A DNA stretch of 64,000 nt from Ligilactobacillus faecis (GTDB taxonomy: Bacteria; Bacillota; Bacilli; Lactobacillales; Lactobacillaceae): the NCBI RefSeq assembly GCF_029889745.1, contig NZ_CP123639.1, positions 2,027,501 to 2,091,500 on the forward strand, in the 5' to 3' direction. Positions 1 to 8,551 of this stretch are shown here, piece after piece. Positions within the stretch are counted from its first letter, which is position 1. Every line of letters starts with the position of its first letter. A program made the translations under genes and the position numbers. The notes under the pieces were generated by a model. That model was not told the origin of the DNA, did no database searches, and worked only from the letters and a program-made list of their open reading frames with translations.

Positions 1-2566
1 TGATACTTTGGATCTTGATAGTCGCTTTTTCGATCCGTTGAATAGCTTGTTCTAATTGGATCTTTGCTTCTTTGATCTGGATCAGCAAAAGATTTTTACG
101 CTCATGCTTGATCCCAAGTTCTTGCTCTAATTTATTTTTTTGCGCTTGTTGTTTTTGTTGTTCTTGACTACGATCTTTTTGCAATGCGATCCTGACCGAT
201 AGCTCTTCTTTTTTCTTTATGATCGTCTCTGTCAATTGTGTTAATTCAGTCGCTAATCGCTCATTTTGCTCTTCAGTCTCGGTATCAGTTCCTTTGGTTT
301 GTTCAAAAGTCTCACTTAAAGTTTTGACTTCGGCTTCCTGTTGCTTTTCGGCTAACATTGCAACTTGTAGTTTTTCTGTTACAGCTTGCACACTTTGAGC
401 TCGAACTTGCTCTTCTTGCTGAAGATCTTTGCGCTCTTTTTCCAAATACTCAACTTTTTGTTTTGTCTTACCACCTTCAAGTTCGATCGTACTTAATTTT
501 TCAGTCATAACTGTGATATCTGCTGTTAACTGCTTAAGTTGTTGTTGTTGTTCTAAAAGACCTGTACGCTTTTGGCGCTCTTGTCCCCCAGTCAATGAGC
601 CCCCAGCATTGATGACTTCTCCAGCCAAAGTAACTATTTTAACACTGTAATTCAGAGTGGCCGCGATCTTAGTTGCTGCATCTAGATCTTTTGCAACGAC
701 TAACGCCCCTAGCAAATGCAAAACGATCGGGCGATCTTCTACTTGATATTCGACTAATTCACTTGCGATCCCGATCACACCAGCGACATTTTGCAGTAAA
801 ACACGTTTTTCTGAAGATAGTTCTCGTGGTTTGACAGTTGTGCGTGGAAGAAATGTTGCCCGTCCAGCACGCTTTTCAGTCAAATAACGGATCGCACTTT
901 TGGCAGCCTGTTCATCAGTCACAACGACATTTTGCAGTTGTGCTCCTAAAGCAGTATCGATCGCCTTAGCCAATTTAGCTGGTACTTGCAGGAGATCAGC
1001 AACAGCTCCAACGACCCCAGTCATTTTAGCTTGTAAGATCGCTTTGACGCCATGGTAATAGCCAGCATAATTAGCTGCAACATTTTGTAATGACTCTTGT
1101 CTAGCTTTAGCACGTTGTAAAACATCACTTGCATTGAGCCAACGTCTCTGTTGATCTTCTCTTAGGCGTTGAGCTGTCAAAAGTTCTTGTTGTAGCTTTA
1201 CTAGCTGTTCTTTTACCGTTACGTAGTGACTTTTTATCTCAGCAACTTCAGAGTCGATCTCTTGGCGTTTTGCAACTGCTTTGGCTAACTTAGCTTTTGC
1301 TTGTTCTAGACGTTTTGTCGTTGCTTTTGTCTGAGCAACCTTTTTTTGCGCTTCTTTAGCAAGATACGCTTGCCGATTTTTTAGCGTCGCTTGTTCTTGC
1401 AGATCATCAACGATCTCTTGACGTAAGCTCTCGATCTGTTCTTCAAGTTGAGCTGGATCAACCGTCAAGATCGCATCTGCTTCAGCTAACTTGGCTTCTA
1501 AGCTGTGACATTCCTCAGTCAATTTAGCTTCTTGTATTTTGAACTCGTCCAATTGTTTAGTCACTTCTTGTTTTGTGAGCTCATCGCCTTGGATACTCTC
1601 ACTTAACTCTTGTAGACGAGTTTTGATGTACTCACTATCGTGTTCTGAGAGGTCGCGCTTCCCGATCAGCTTTTCTTGTTGTCGCGTTAATTCATTAAAA
1701 CGTTTTTGGTCTTGATCGAGTTTTTCTTCTAGACTTGCTTGACGCAATTGTAACTGCTGTGTTTTAGCCTCTTGTTTTTTAGCTTCTGCAATTTGTTTTG
1801 TCAAGATCTCATCAAGCGTGGCGATCTTTTCTTCTAAAGTCTTTTTCTTAGTTGAACGATCTGTAATCTCAAGCACTAAGCGACTTTTTTCGTAATGATC
1901 ATATTCTTCTTTTTGAGTCAAATAATCCCGGGCAATACTTGCCTGGATCTTTAACGGTTCACGTTGTTTATCTAATTCTGTGATGATATCTGCGACACGA
2001 TCAAGATGATCTGTTGTTTCATCTAATTCTTGTTTTGCTTTTTGCTTTTCTTTTTTATATTTAACGATCCCAGCAACTTCTTCGAGCAAGACTCGGCGAT
2101 CTTCTGGTCTACTGTTAAAGATCGCTTCAACCTTTCCTTGCGAGATGATCGAGAACGATTCTCTCCCGAGTCCTGTATCCATAAAAAGTTCAACGATATC
2201 ACGTAACCGAACATTCTTATGGTTGATCAAAAATTCACTTTCACCGTTACGATAGATCCGGCGCGTGATCGTAACTTGATCGCTATCGATCTGTAAAAAA
2301 CGGTCAGAATTATCAAATTCAAGCTCAACTTCCGCTCGATTCAAAGGGGCCCGAGTTTGCGAACCAGCAAAGATCACGTCAGGCATTTTGGCCCCACGTA
2401 AACTTTTAGCTGATTGTTCCCCTAAGACCCAACGCAAAGCTTCGATAATATTGCTTTTTCCGCTTCCGTTTGGACCAACGATCCCAGTCATCCCATCTTG
2501 AAATTCGATCGTTGTTTTATCAGCAAAAGATTTAAAACCGCTGAGCTTTAAGGTCTTTAGTTTCAA
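1..2566 (-). CDS. smc: Chromosome partition protein SMC, N-terminal part, cut by window edge
   Basis: ATPase of the SMC-ScpAB condensin that organises and segregates the chromosome. The gene starts at a TTG (2564-2566) that decodes as MKLKTLKLSGFKSF, the usual SMC N-terminus, with AGGGAG just upstream. A Walker A motif GPNGSGKSN follows near residue 35, then long Glu/Lys/Gln-rich coiled coil. The frame is still open at base 1, where it reads as coiled coil, so about 855 of roughly 1,180 residues are present and the second coil and C-terminal ATPase half lie outside. It begins 25 bases after rnc, as in many firmicutes, so the two are probably cotranscribed. Confidence 0.96.
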   Translation of the reverse strand, partial: MKLKTLKLSGFKSFADKTTIEFQDGMTGIVGPNGSGKSNIIEALRWVLGEQSAKSLRGAKMPDVIFAGSQTRAPLNRAEVELEFDNSDRFLQIDSDQVTITRRIYRNGESEFLINHKNVRLRDIVELFMDTGLGRESFSIISQGKVEAIFNSRPEDRRVLLEEVAGIVKYKKEKQKAKQELDETTDHLDRVADIITELDKQREPLKIQASIARDYLTQKEEYDHYEKSRLVLEITDRSTKKKTLEEKIATLDEILTKQIAEAKKQEAKTQQLQLRQASLEEKLDQDQKRFNELTRQQEKLIGKRDLSEHDSEYIKTRLQELSESIQGDELTKQEVTKQLDEFKIQEAKLTEECHSLEAKLAEADAILTVDPAQLEEQIESLRQEIVDDLQEQATLKNRQAYLAKEAQKKVAQTKATTKRLEQAKAKLAKAVAKRQEIDSEVAEIKSHYVTVKEQLVKLQQELLTAQRLREDQQRRWLNASDVLQRAKARQESLQNVAANYAGYYHGVKAILQAKMTGVVGAVADLLQVPAKLAKAIDTALGAQLQNVVVTDEQAAKSAIRYLTEKRAGRATFLPRTTVKPRELSSEKRVLLQNVAGVIGIASELVEYQVEDRPIVLHLLGALVVAKDLDAATKIAATLNYSVKIVTLAGEVINAGGSLTGGQERQKRTGLLEQQQQLKQLTADITVMTEKLSTIELEGGKTKQKVEYLEKERKDLQQEEQVRAQSVQAVTEKLQVAMLAEKQQEAEVKTLSETFEQTKGTDTETEEQNERLATELTQLTETIIKKKEELSVRIALQKDRSQEQQKQQAQKNKLEQELGIKHERKNLLLIQIKEAKIQLEQAIQRIEKATIKIQSI

Positions 2567-2591
2567 GCAAAACGCTCCCTTCACACGCTTT

Positions 2592-3284
2592 TTATTTTCG
2601 TAGGGCTTTCAATGCCTGTAAAGCTGCTTGTTGTTCAGCCGCCTTTTTAGACATCCCTGTGCCTTCTCCGACCTTTTGCCCATCAGCATAAACTGCCATG
2701 GTATACTCTTTTTCGTTATCTGGACCAACTTCTGCGACTTTAACGTAGTTGATCTTACAATCACCATTTTGTTGCAGTAGCTCTTGCAATTCTGTTTTAT
2801 GATCTAAATAATGATCGAACCAGCCCATATCAAGTTTTGGGAAAACGACTCGACTGATAAAGGAAACAACGACTTCTTTACCTTGATCTAAATATAAAGC
2901 CCCGATAAAAGCCTCAAAAATATCGCAAAGTAAGGATGAGCGATTTCGAGCATTTGATTTTTCTTCCCCTTTACCTAAACGGATATATTCATCAAAGTGG
3001 CACTCCTTAGCAAAGCGACTAAAGCTATCTTCACAGACCATGGCTGCTCTTAAACGTGATAACTTTCCTTCAGGCAAAGTCGGATAACGTTTAAATAGAT
3101 ATTCTGAAACACATAATTGCATCACTGCGTCACCTAAAAATTCGATCCGTTCATAGTATTTTAAATGTTCTTTAGGATGCTCATTTACATAAGAAGCATG
3201 GGTAAATGCTTCATCCAATAATGTGGTATCTTTAAAATCGATGCCAAAATCCTCTTTTAACATCTGTGTCAATCCAATTATCAA
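2592..3284 (-). CDS. rnc: Ribonuclease III
   Basis: Double-stranded RNA endonuclease for rRNA precursor and mRNA processing. The 230-residue length is normal. The nuclease signature ERIEFLGDAV is at residues 45-54, with acidic residues again in CDIFEAFIGAL near 120. The C-terminal third is a dsRNA-binding domain ending in KKAAEQQAALQALKAL. The start is TTG, supported by AGGAGA seven bases upstream. A TATAAT-like box lies about 40 bases upstream on this strand (plus-strand 3320-3326). An IS element ends 68 bases upstream, so rnc-smc may now depend on this local promoter or on the IS. Confidence 0.97.
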   Translation of the reverse strand: MIIGLTQMLKEDFGIDFKDTTLLDEAFTHASYVNEHPKEHLKYYERIEFLGDAVMQLCVSEYLFKRYPTLPEGKLSRLRAAMVCEDSFSRFAKECHFDEYIRLGKGEEKSNARNRSSLLCDIFEAFIGALYLDQGKEVVVSFISRVVFPKLDMGWFDHYLDHKTELQELLQQNGDCKINYVKVAEVGPDNEKEYTMAVYADGQKVGEGTGMSKKAAEQQAALQALKALRK

Positions 3285-3393
3285 GAAAAAATCTCCTATC
3301 TTTCAATAATGCTTAATCTATTATAACAAAAAAGCGCGCCTTTCTAAATAATGATCTGAGACCCGTCAAGTGAACAACTAAATAATTAAAATT

Positions 3394-4302
3394 CTAGGCA
3401 GCCTGATTCCGGTATTCTTCTGGAGTCAGGCTGTTTAGTTTTATTTGGTAACGTTGGGTATTGTAGAACTTGATATAGTTTTCGATCATTTCTACAAGTT
3501 CTCCATATGTTTCACATTTTAGCCAATAATAACATTCTGTCTTGAAATGACTCCAAAAACTTTCCATTGGTGCGTTATCGATACATTTCCCCACTCGAGA
3601 CATACTTCTTGTAACACCATGCCTTGAGGTCAACCGAAGATATTCCTTTGAAGTATATTGAAATCCACGATCACTGTGAAGAAGTAGATTAGCTTCATTT
3701 AAATGCGTGAATGCTTTTTCTAAAGTCTTCATGACAAGCCGATTATCATTTCTTTTACTAATTTCAAAACTTATGATAGATCCATCGTATAGATCTTTGA
3801 TCGCACTTAAATAAGCTTTTTGTCCTAAGCCATATTCTAAATAAGTGACATCAGTCACCCACTTTTGATTAGGTCTAGTAGCGGAAAAATCACGACCTAA
3901 AGTATTTTCTTCGTAGTTTAAATGTTCTGAACGAGTACAACCTCGGCGTTTGCGACGAATTACTGAATATAAACCAAGGACTCTCATTAAGCGACGAATA
4001 CGTTTGAAGTTATATTGTTTTTGATACTTTCGATTGATAAGAAGAGTCATTCTTCTAGAACCGTAAATTCCATTTAAAGCATGAAATTCTTTTTTTATGA
4101 TCTCACTTAACCATTCATTTTCCAAAGTACATTGTGATTTTGGAGCAGTTAAATAACGATAATACCCTGAGCGCGATACATTTAAGATCGCACAAAGGAT
4201 CCAGAGTTCAATTTGTGGAAACTCTTTAAGAACTTCCTGAATAGCTTTAAAACGCAGATTTTTAGGTATAAAGCTTATCTCCTCCTTTCGAGTTCGTCCA
4301 AT
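3394..4302 (-). CDS. IS3-family transposase OrfB (catalytic part of OrfAB)
   Basis: DDE integrase-type catalytic half. Catalytic residues are seen in WVTDVTYLE (D), LLHSDRGFQYTS (D) and DNAPMESFWSHFK (E). The only conventional start in frame is a TTG at 4125. Conserved family sequence (NVSRSGYYRYL) lies before it and the frame is open back to the A7 run at 4302-4308, so OrfB is most likely made as an OrfAB fusion of about 531 residues by -1 slippage. An AGGAGGAG sequence just after the slip site could alternatively start OrfB from a non-standard codon. Confidence 0.9.
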   Translation of the reverse strand: MGRTRKEEISFIPKNLRFKAIQEVLKEFPQIELWILCAILNVSRSGYYRYLTAPKSQCTLENEWLSEIIKKEFHALNGIYGSRRMTLLINRKYQKQYNFKRIRRLMRVLGLYSVIRRKRRGCTRSEHLNYEENTLGRDFSATRPNQKWVTDVTYLEYGLGQKAYLSAIKDLYDGSIISFEISKRNDNRLVMKTLEKAFTHLNEANLLLHSDRGFQYTSKEYLRLTSRHGVTRSMSRVGKCIDNAPMESFWSHFKTECYYWLKCETYGELVEMIENYIKFYNTQRYQIKLNSLTPEEYRNQAA

Positions 4303-4988
4303 TTTTTTAAAACGATATTTTCTGCTTCTAGATATTTATTACGTTCTTTCAAACGTAGGATCTCAAGCTTGAGACGCTCAGTTTCAGAAAGAGTCTTATA
4401 ATCACGATCTTTAACTGTTTTACCACGATTATCGTATAATGCCTTTTCGCCATCTACTTCAAACTTTTTGACCCAATTATAGACTTGGGAATAAGAAACA
4501 TTATATTTATCGATCGCTTTGTGATAATTCTTATTATTAGCAAGTGTATACTGAACTATTTCGAGCCGTTCCTTAAAAGTAGTTTTACGTCCATGTTTCA
4601 TTCTATTACGACCTCCAATGGTAGCTTTAAAGCCTTTTCCATTAGTATACAAGTTGATCCATTTACGTAAAACCGAAACACTCGAAATATTGTATTTATC
4701 ACAAATTTTCTTTGGTGAACGTCCATTTTCTAAATATTCTAGAACCGCAGTTGTTTTTAATTCAACTGAATATTCTTTCCAGGTTCTAGACTCTTTTAAG
4801 CCATCTAAACCGCCAGCTTTGTATTTTCTGATCCAATTATCAAATGTATTTTTAGAAATGGTATATTTCCGGCAGATAAAGTACTTACTATATTGTCCAC
4901 TAAGATACTCGGAGACTGCCTGGTATCTTTCTTCAAGTGTATGTTTAGTAGTTCTTCTAGACATAAAAAATCCCCCTAGAGTGATCAC
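4275..4988 (-). CDS. IS3-family transposase OrfA (DNA-binding)
   Basis: A 237-residue DNA-binding subunit, longer than most OrfA proteins. Three helix-turn-helix-like units are visible (near SKYFICRKYTISKNTF, SPKKICDKYNISSVSV and KAIDKYNVSYSQVYNW). A leucine-zipper-like helix (LKLEILRLKERNKYLEAE) follows near the C-terminus. A slippery A AAA AAA heptamer in the correct phase lies at 4302-4308 near the 3' end. The gene ends in ELERRR over an AGGAGGAG sequence that could also serve OrfB. Confidence 0.92.
   Translation of the reverse strand: MITLGGFFMSRRTTKHTLEERYQAVSEYLSGQYSKYFICRKYTISKNTFDNWIRKYKAGGLDGLKESRTWKEYSVELKTTAVLEYLENGRSPKKICDKYNISSVSVLRKWINLYTNGKGFKATIGGRNRMKHGRKTTFKERLEIVQYTLANNKNYHKAIDKYNVSYSQVYNWVKKFEVDGEKALYDNRGKTVKDRDYKTLSETERLKLEILRLKERNKYLEAENIVLKKLDELERRR
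4302..4308 (-). other. Programmed -1 frameshift site of IS150-type element
   Basis: Minus-strand TTA AAA AAA TTG in the OrfA frame, giving the slippery heptamer A AAA AAA in the right phase for -1 slippage into the OrfB frame. The same site is at 42928-42934 and 46419-46425 in the other copies. IS150-group elements are known to make OrfAB this way. Slippage here is inferred. Confidence 0.75.
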
Positions 4989-5068
4989 AGAATCTTTATT
5001 ATTTCCGTGTCCACTCTAGGGGAATCATATCATAACTTAAGGCGCTCGCTTCTCTTTAGATTTATATA

Positions 5069-5096
5069 AAAAGGTCAGCCTACTCGCTGACCTTTT
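5069..5096 (-). terminator. Terminator of plsX-acpP
   Basis: Perfect 11-bp stem AAAAGGTCAGC with GCTGACCTTTT around a six-base loop, followed on the minus strand by TTTTTATAT. It begins six bases past the acpP stop codon. Confidence 0.85.
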
Positions 5097-5101
5097 AACG
5101 T

Positions 5102-5344
5102 TTAAGCTTGATGAGCTGCGATGTAGTCAACTGCATCGCCTACGGTTTCGATCTTTTCAGCATCTTCATCAGAGATCTCAGCTCCAAATGTATCTTCTAG
5201 TTCGAGGACAAATTCGACCAATTCGATCGAGTCTGCATCTAAGTCATCTTTAAAACTTGTTTCTTTTTGGACTGCATCAGCAGTAACGTCAAAACGTTCT
5301 TCGATGATCGCTGTGATCTTTTCTAAAATTTCATTTTCATTCAT
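5102..5344 (-). CDS. acpP: Acyl carrier protein
   Basis: Carries the growing fatty acyl chain on 4'-phosphopantetheine, attached to the serine of [12 protein letters not shown]. This is the usual DSL motif with Ile in place of Leu. The protein is highly acidic and the family length is 77-80. I place the start at ATG 5344 (MNENEIL, 80 residues), because the upstream in-frame ATG at 5359 has no ribosome binding site while TGGGG lies nine bases before 5344. It follows plsX by about 65 bases, a common fatty acid/phospholipid pairing. Confidence 0.95.
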   Translation of the reverse strand: MNENEILEKITAIIEERFDVTADAVQKETSFKDDLDADSIELVEFVLELEDTFGAEISDEDAEKIETVGDAVDYIAAHQA

Positions 5345-5409
5345 AACTTTCAACCCCATATATTAAGTTCACGCCGACATTATACCACACTCTCGCAGTT
5401 GAGACCATC

Positions 5410-6420
5410 TTAGGCTTCTTTAGTTGCTAATGTTTGCCAATAACTTGTAAATTCAGAGATCATATCCTCATCTAGCATAGTTTTGATCTGTTTGAGCGTA
5501 TAGTAAACAGTTTGAGCATCACTTGCCCCATGAGCTTTAACGACTGGTGCTTTGACGCCAAGTAAAACGGCGCCCCCATATTGAGATTGATCCATCCGTG
5601 TCTTGATCCCTTTAAGATCATCTTTTAATAACAACGCACCTAACTTACCTTTTAGACCAGCTTCTTTGATCGTGTCTTTCAATAAGCTCATCACCCCTAG
5701 CGCCGTACCTTCGATCGCCTTTAAGACTGCATTTCCAGTAAAACCATCGGCGACAACAACGTCACAGACACCTTGCATCAAAGCCTTAGCTTCAACGTTT
5801 CCGACAAAATTCAAGCTTTGATCGGCTTTTAATAATTGATAGGCTTCTTGTGTTACTTTATTACCCTTATGTTCTTCTGTCCCGTTATTTAATAGTCCGA
5901 TCCGAGCATTTTTTACGCCACGTACATTTTCAGCATAATATTTACCTAGTAAAGCATATTGGTACAAATGTTCAGCTTTGCTATCCGCGTTTGCCCCACT
6001 ATCTAACAAATTAAAAGCACCTGTTTGTCCTGAAACGACTGGTAAAGTCGATAAGAGTCCTGGACGCGTGATCCCTTTGATCCTGCCTACGATCAAAAGT
6101 CCAGCAGCGAGCAAGGCCCCTGTATTTCCACAAGAAAAAAGCGCGTCAGCCTTTTTTTCTTTGACAGCTTTAGCCGCCATAACGAGCGAAGAATCTTTTT
6201 TTCGTCTGATCGCCTTAACAGGCTCATCATTCATCGAAATAACTTCAGTCGTGTGGACGATCTCAACTCGATCTTTAGCTTTTAAATATTGGCGGATCTG
6301 CTTTTCATCCCCATATAAAATAAACTCTAAGTCTTTAAATTCTGCATGTGCTTGATCAACGCCTAAAACAACACTCTCTGGCGCATGATCTCCACCCATT
6401 GCATCGATCGCGATCTTCAT
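5410..6420 (-). CDS. plsX: Phosphate acyltransferase PlsX
   Basis: Makes acyl-phosphate from acyl-ACP for glycerolipid synthesis, working ahead of PlsY. It starts with the family signature [15 protein letters not shown] and contains [21 protein letters not shown] and [12 protein letters not shown]. The length of 336 residues is normal. It lies 18 bases downstream of recG and immediately upstream of acpP. I see no room for a separate FapR operator before it. Confidence 0.97.
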   Translation of the reverse strand: MKIAIDAMGGDHAPESVVLGVDQAHAEFKDLEFILYGDEKQIRQYLKAKDRVEIVHTTEVISMNDEPVKAIRRKKDSSLVMAAKAVKEKKADALFSCGNTGALLAAGLLIVGRIKGITRPGLLSTLPVVSGQTGAFNLLDSGANADSKAEHLYQYALLGKYYAENVRGVKNARIGLLNNGTEEHKGNKVTQEAYQLLKADQSLNFVGNVEAKALMQGVCDVVVADGFTGNAVLKAIEGTALGVMSLLKDTIKEAGLKGKLGALLLKDDLKGIKTRMDQSQYGGAVLLGVKAPVVKAHGASDAQTVYYTLKQIKTMLDEDMISEFTSYWQTLATKEA

Positions 6421-6438
6421 TTGATTACTTCCCTTCTA

Positions 6439-8478
6439 CTAATCCAAACCTGGACGTCCTAATGTAACTTCTGCTAAATATTGCCTTATTCCAACATACT
6501 CTGCTTTTTGTAAAAGTTCAGGTCGAGCTAACAGTTCAAAAACTTCAGCTTGAGCGACTTGTAAGATATTAAAATCGCTGATCGGATCACCCAATTTAAA
6601 TTCCGGCAGACCAGCTTGTTTTTTCCCTAAAACATCACCTGGTCCTCGGAGTTCAAGGTCACGTTGTGCGATCACAAAGCCATCATTTGTTTCGACCATC
6701 GTCTTCATCCGCTCACTTCCGTATTCACTTTTTGGATCTGCGACTAAAAGACAATATGAGCGTTTTTCTCCTCGCCCAACTCGTCCACGCAACTGATGAA
6801 GTTGAGCTAATCCAAAGCGGTCTGCATCTAAGATCACCATCATCGTGGCATTGCTGACATCGACACCAACTTCGATCACTGTTGTTGAAACTAAAATATC
6901 ATATTTTCCAGCTTTAAAATCCGCCATGACCTTTTCTTTTTCCTCAGCAGCCATTTTGCCATGAAGCAAAGCGACAGTATAGCGCCCTGCAAAATATTGT
7001 TTTAATTTTTCGTAAGTCTCAGTTGCATTTTGCAAGTCTAACATTTCGGATTCTTCGATCAAAGGCGAGATAACATAAGCTTGCGCACCTAAACGTAATT
7101 GTTCTTCTACTCGGTTTAAAGCTTCAGGAAACTGCTTTTTTTTGATCCAAGTCGTTTCGATCGGCTTTCTTCCTTTAGGTAACTCATTTATCACTGAAAT
7201 ATCCATCTCACCGTAAGTCGTGATCGCTAGCGTGCGCGGGATCGGGGTTGCTGTCATCGCTAATGTATCTGGCTTTTGGCCTTTTTTACGTAAAGCTTGG
7301 CGTTGCAAGACCCCAAAACGATGTTGTTCGTCGGTGATCACAAGCCCCAATTTGGCAAATTCGACGTTATCTTGGATCACAGCATGCGTTCCCACTAACG
7401 CGTTGATCTCACCAGCCTTAAGATGCTTCAAAAGTTCTTTTTTAGCTTTTGAACGGCGATTAGTCGTGCTCGTTAAAAGCGCCACATTGACTTCAGGAAA
7501 AGCAGCAAAGATCTGCGCTAGCTTTTGCGCATGTTGTTGGGCTAAGATCTCAGTTGGCGCCATCAAAACAGCCTGATATCCAGCTGTGATCGCAGCATAC
7601 ATCGCGATCGCAGCTACTACTGTTTTACCTGAGCCAACATCACCTTGTAAAAGGCGGTTCATATGCTTAGCTTGATGAAGATCATGACAGATCTCATTGA
7701 CGACGCGCTTTTGAGCCGCCGTCAACTCAAAAGGCAAACTATAGATAAAAGTTCGCAGTTTTTGATTATCATAAGCAATTAAAAGACCGTCTTCTTTTTG
7801 AGCGCGCCTTTTTAAAGCTTGGATCTGGAGTTGAAATTTAAAAAACTCTTCAAAGATCGCCGCTCGTCGCGCCGCCTGACTTTTGCTAAGATCATTTGGA
7901 AAATGCATATCGTGGAGCATCTCTTTTCTAGAACTCAAGCGATATTTTTCCCGTATGTTCACTGGGATGATATCAACGAGTAGTTCTTCATAGGCCCGAT
8001 AAGCTTGTTCGACTAAACTTTTGATCGTCTTAGCCGTGATCTCTTTTGAAGCACGGTAAACACCTGCAAGATCATCATTTTTTTGTGTGATCAAACGCAT
8101 AGCTGTCAAACCTTGGCGCCTTTGATCATATTTACCATAGATCGCAACTTCTTGCCCGCTCGTTAATTGCTTTGCTAAATAAGCTTGGTTAAAAAAGGTC
8201 ACTTTTAAAACATCATGTTCAACTAATAGATTAAAATTCAAGCGATTTTTTGCCCGTCCAAAGCGAACAACGACGGGAGCCGTCGCAATTTTTCCTTTTA
8301 AAACCACTTTTTGTCCATCTTCGACCTGGTCCAATTGTTTGACAGCCAGATCATCGTAGCGAAATGGATAATAAGTCAGTAGATCTTCGATCGTATTTAT
8401 GCCTAATTTGTTTAGAGCTGTCAATTTCTTAGGTCCAACGCCAGTTAAAACACTGACTGGATCTTGCAACGAACGCAA
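6439..8478 (-). CDS. recG: ATP-dependent DNA helicase RecG
   Basis: Branch-migration helicase that remodels stalled forks and Holliday junctions. The N-terminal wedge domain is followed by Walker A GDVGSGKTVVAA (near residue 280), DEQH box (ITDEQHRFG), TATPIPRT and the C-terminal helicase motif HQLRGRVGRG. The 679 residues are full length. The start is TTG (8476-8478) after a G-rich ribosome binding site. A hairpin terminator (8491-8540) separates it from fakA, so recG-plsX-acpP probably has its own or read-through transcription. Confidence 0.97.
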   Translation of the reverse strand: MRSLQDPVSVLTGVGPKKLTALNKLGINTIEDLLTYYPFRYDDLAVKQLDQVEDGQKVVLKGKIATAPVVVRFGRAKNRLNFNLLVEHDVLKVTFFNQAYLAKQLTSGQEVAIYGKYDQRRQGLTAMRLITQKNDDLAGVYRASKEITAKTIKSLVEQAYRAYEELLVDIIPVNIREKYRLSSRKEMLHDMHFPNDLSKSQAARRAAIFEEFFKFQLQIQALKRRAQKEDGLLIAYDNQKLRTFIYSLPFELTAAQKRVVNEICHDLHQAKHMNRLLQGDVGSGKTVVAAIAMYAAITAGYQAVLMAPTEILAQQHAQKLAQIFAAFPEVNVALLTSTTNRRSKAKKELLKHLKAGEINALVGTHAVIQDNVEFAKLGLVITDEQHRFGVLQRQALRKKGQKPDTLAMTATPIPRTLAITTYGEMDISVINELPKGRKPIETTWIKKKQFPEALNRVEEQLRLGAQAYVISPLIEESEMLDLQNATETYEKLKQYFAGRYTVALLHGKMAAEEKEKVMADFKAGKYDILVSTTVIEVGVDVSNATMMVILDADRFGLAQLHQLRGRVGRGEKRSYCLLVADPKSEYGSERMKTMVETNDGFVIAQRDLELRGPGDVLGKKQAGLPEFKLGDPISDFNILQVAQAEVFELLARPELLQKAEYVGIRQYLAEVTLGRPGLD

Positions 8479-8490
8479 ACTTACCCCCCC

Positions 8491-8540
8491 TTAAAAAAAT
8501 AAATCCTGTCTGATCTATCAAGTTAGATCTGCCAGAATTT
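8491..8540 (-). terminator. Terminator after fakA
   Basis: Long imperfect stem with arms 8500-8516 and 8524-8540 (three mismatches, GATCTA at the tip), followed on the minus strand by TTTATTTTTTT. It lies between the fakA stop and the recG start. Confidence 0.7.
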
Positions 8541-8551
8541 ACCATCTCAAA

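Larger units (their letters stand above)
3352..5032 (-). mobile_element. IS3-family (IS150-type) insertion sequence, copy 1
   Basis: Complete 1,681-bp element. Its ends are imperfect inverted repeats: TGATATGATTCCCCTAGAGT at the 5' end and TGATCTGAGACCCGTCAAGT at the 3' end, matching at about 19 of 26 positions. It is flanked by a 3-bp direct repeat TAA (3349-3351 and 5033-5035). The same element recurs at 41978-43658 and 45695-47375, and the three sets of encoded proteins are identical, which implies recent spread. Removing it and one TAA restores a stem of GCGCCTT with AAGGCGC around a 12-base loop, followed on the minus strand by a T-run. The insertion is therefore in the loop of a probable terminator between acpP and rnc. 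Confidence 0.95.

Noticed and set aside
4618-5019. 133-codon frame antisense to IS orfA, present in all three copies
   Set aside because: It is repeated only because the IS is repeated, and it lies entirely opposite the real OrfA.
5033-5068. IS-end TTGACG as a strong hybrid promoter
   Set aside because: No good -10 lies 16-18 bases beyond the IS end at any of the three sites (best TAGAAA), so only a weak possibility is noted.
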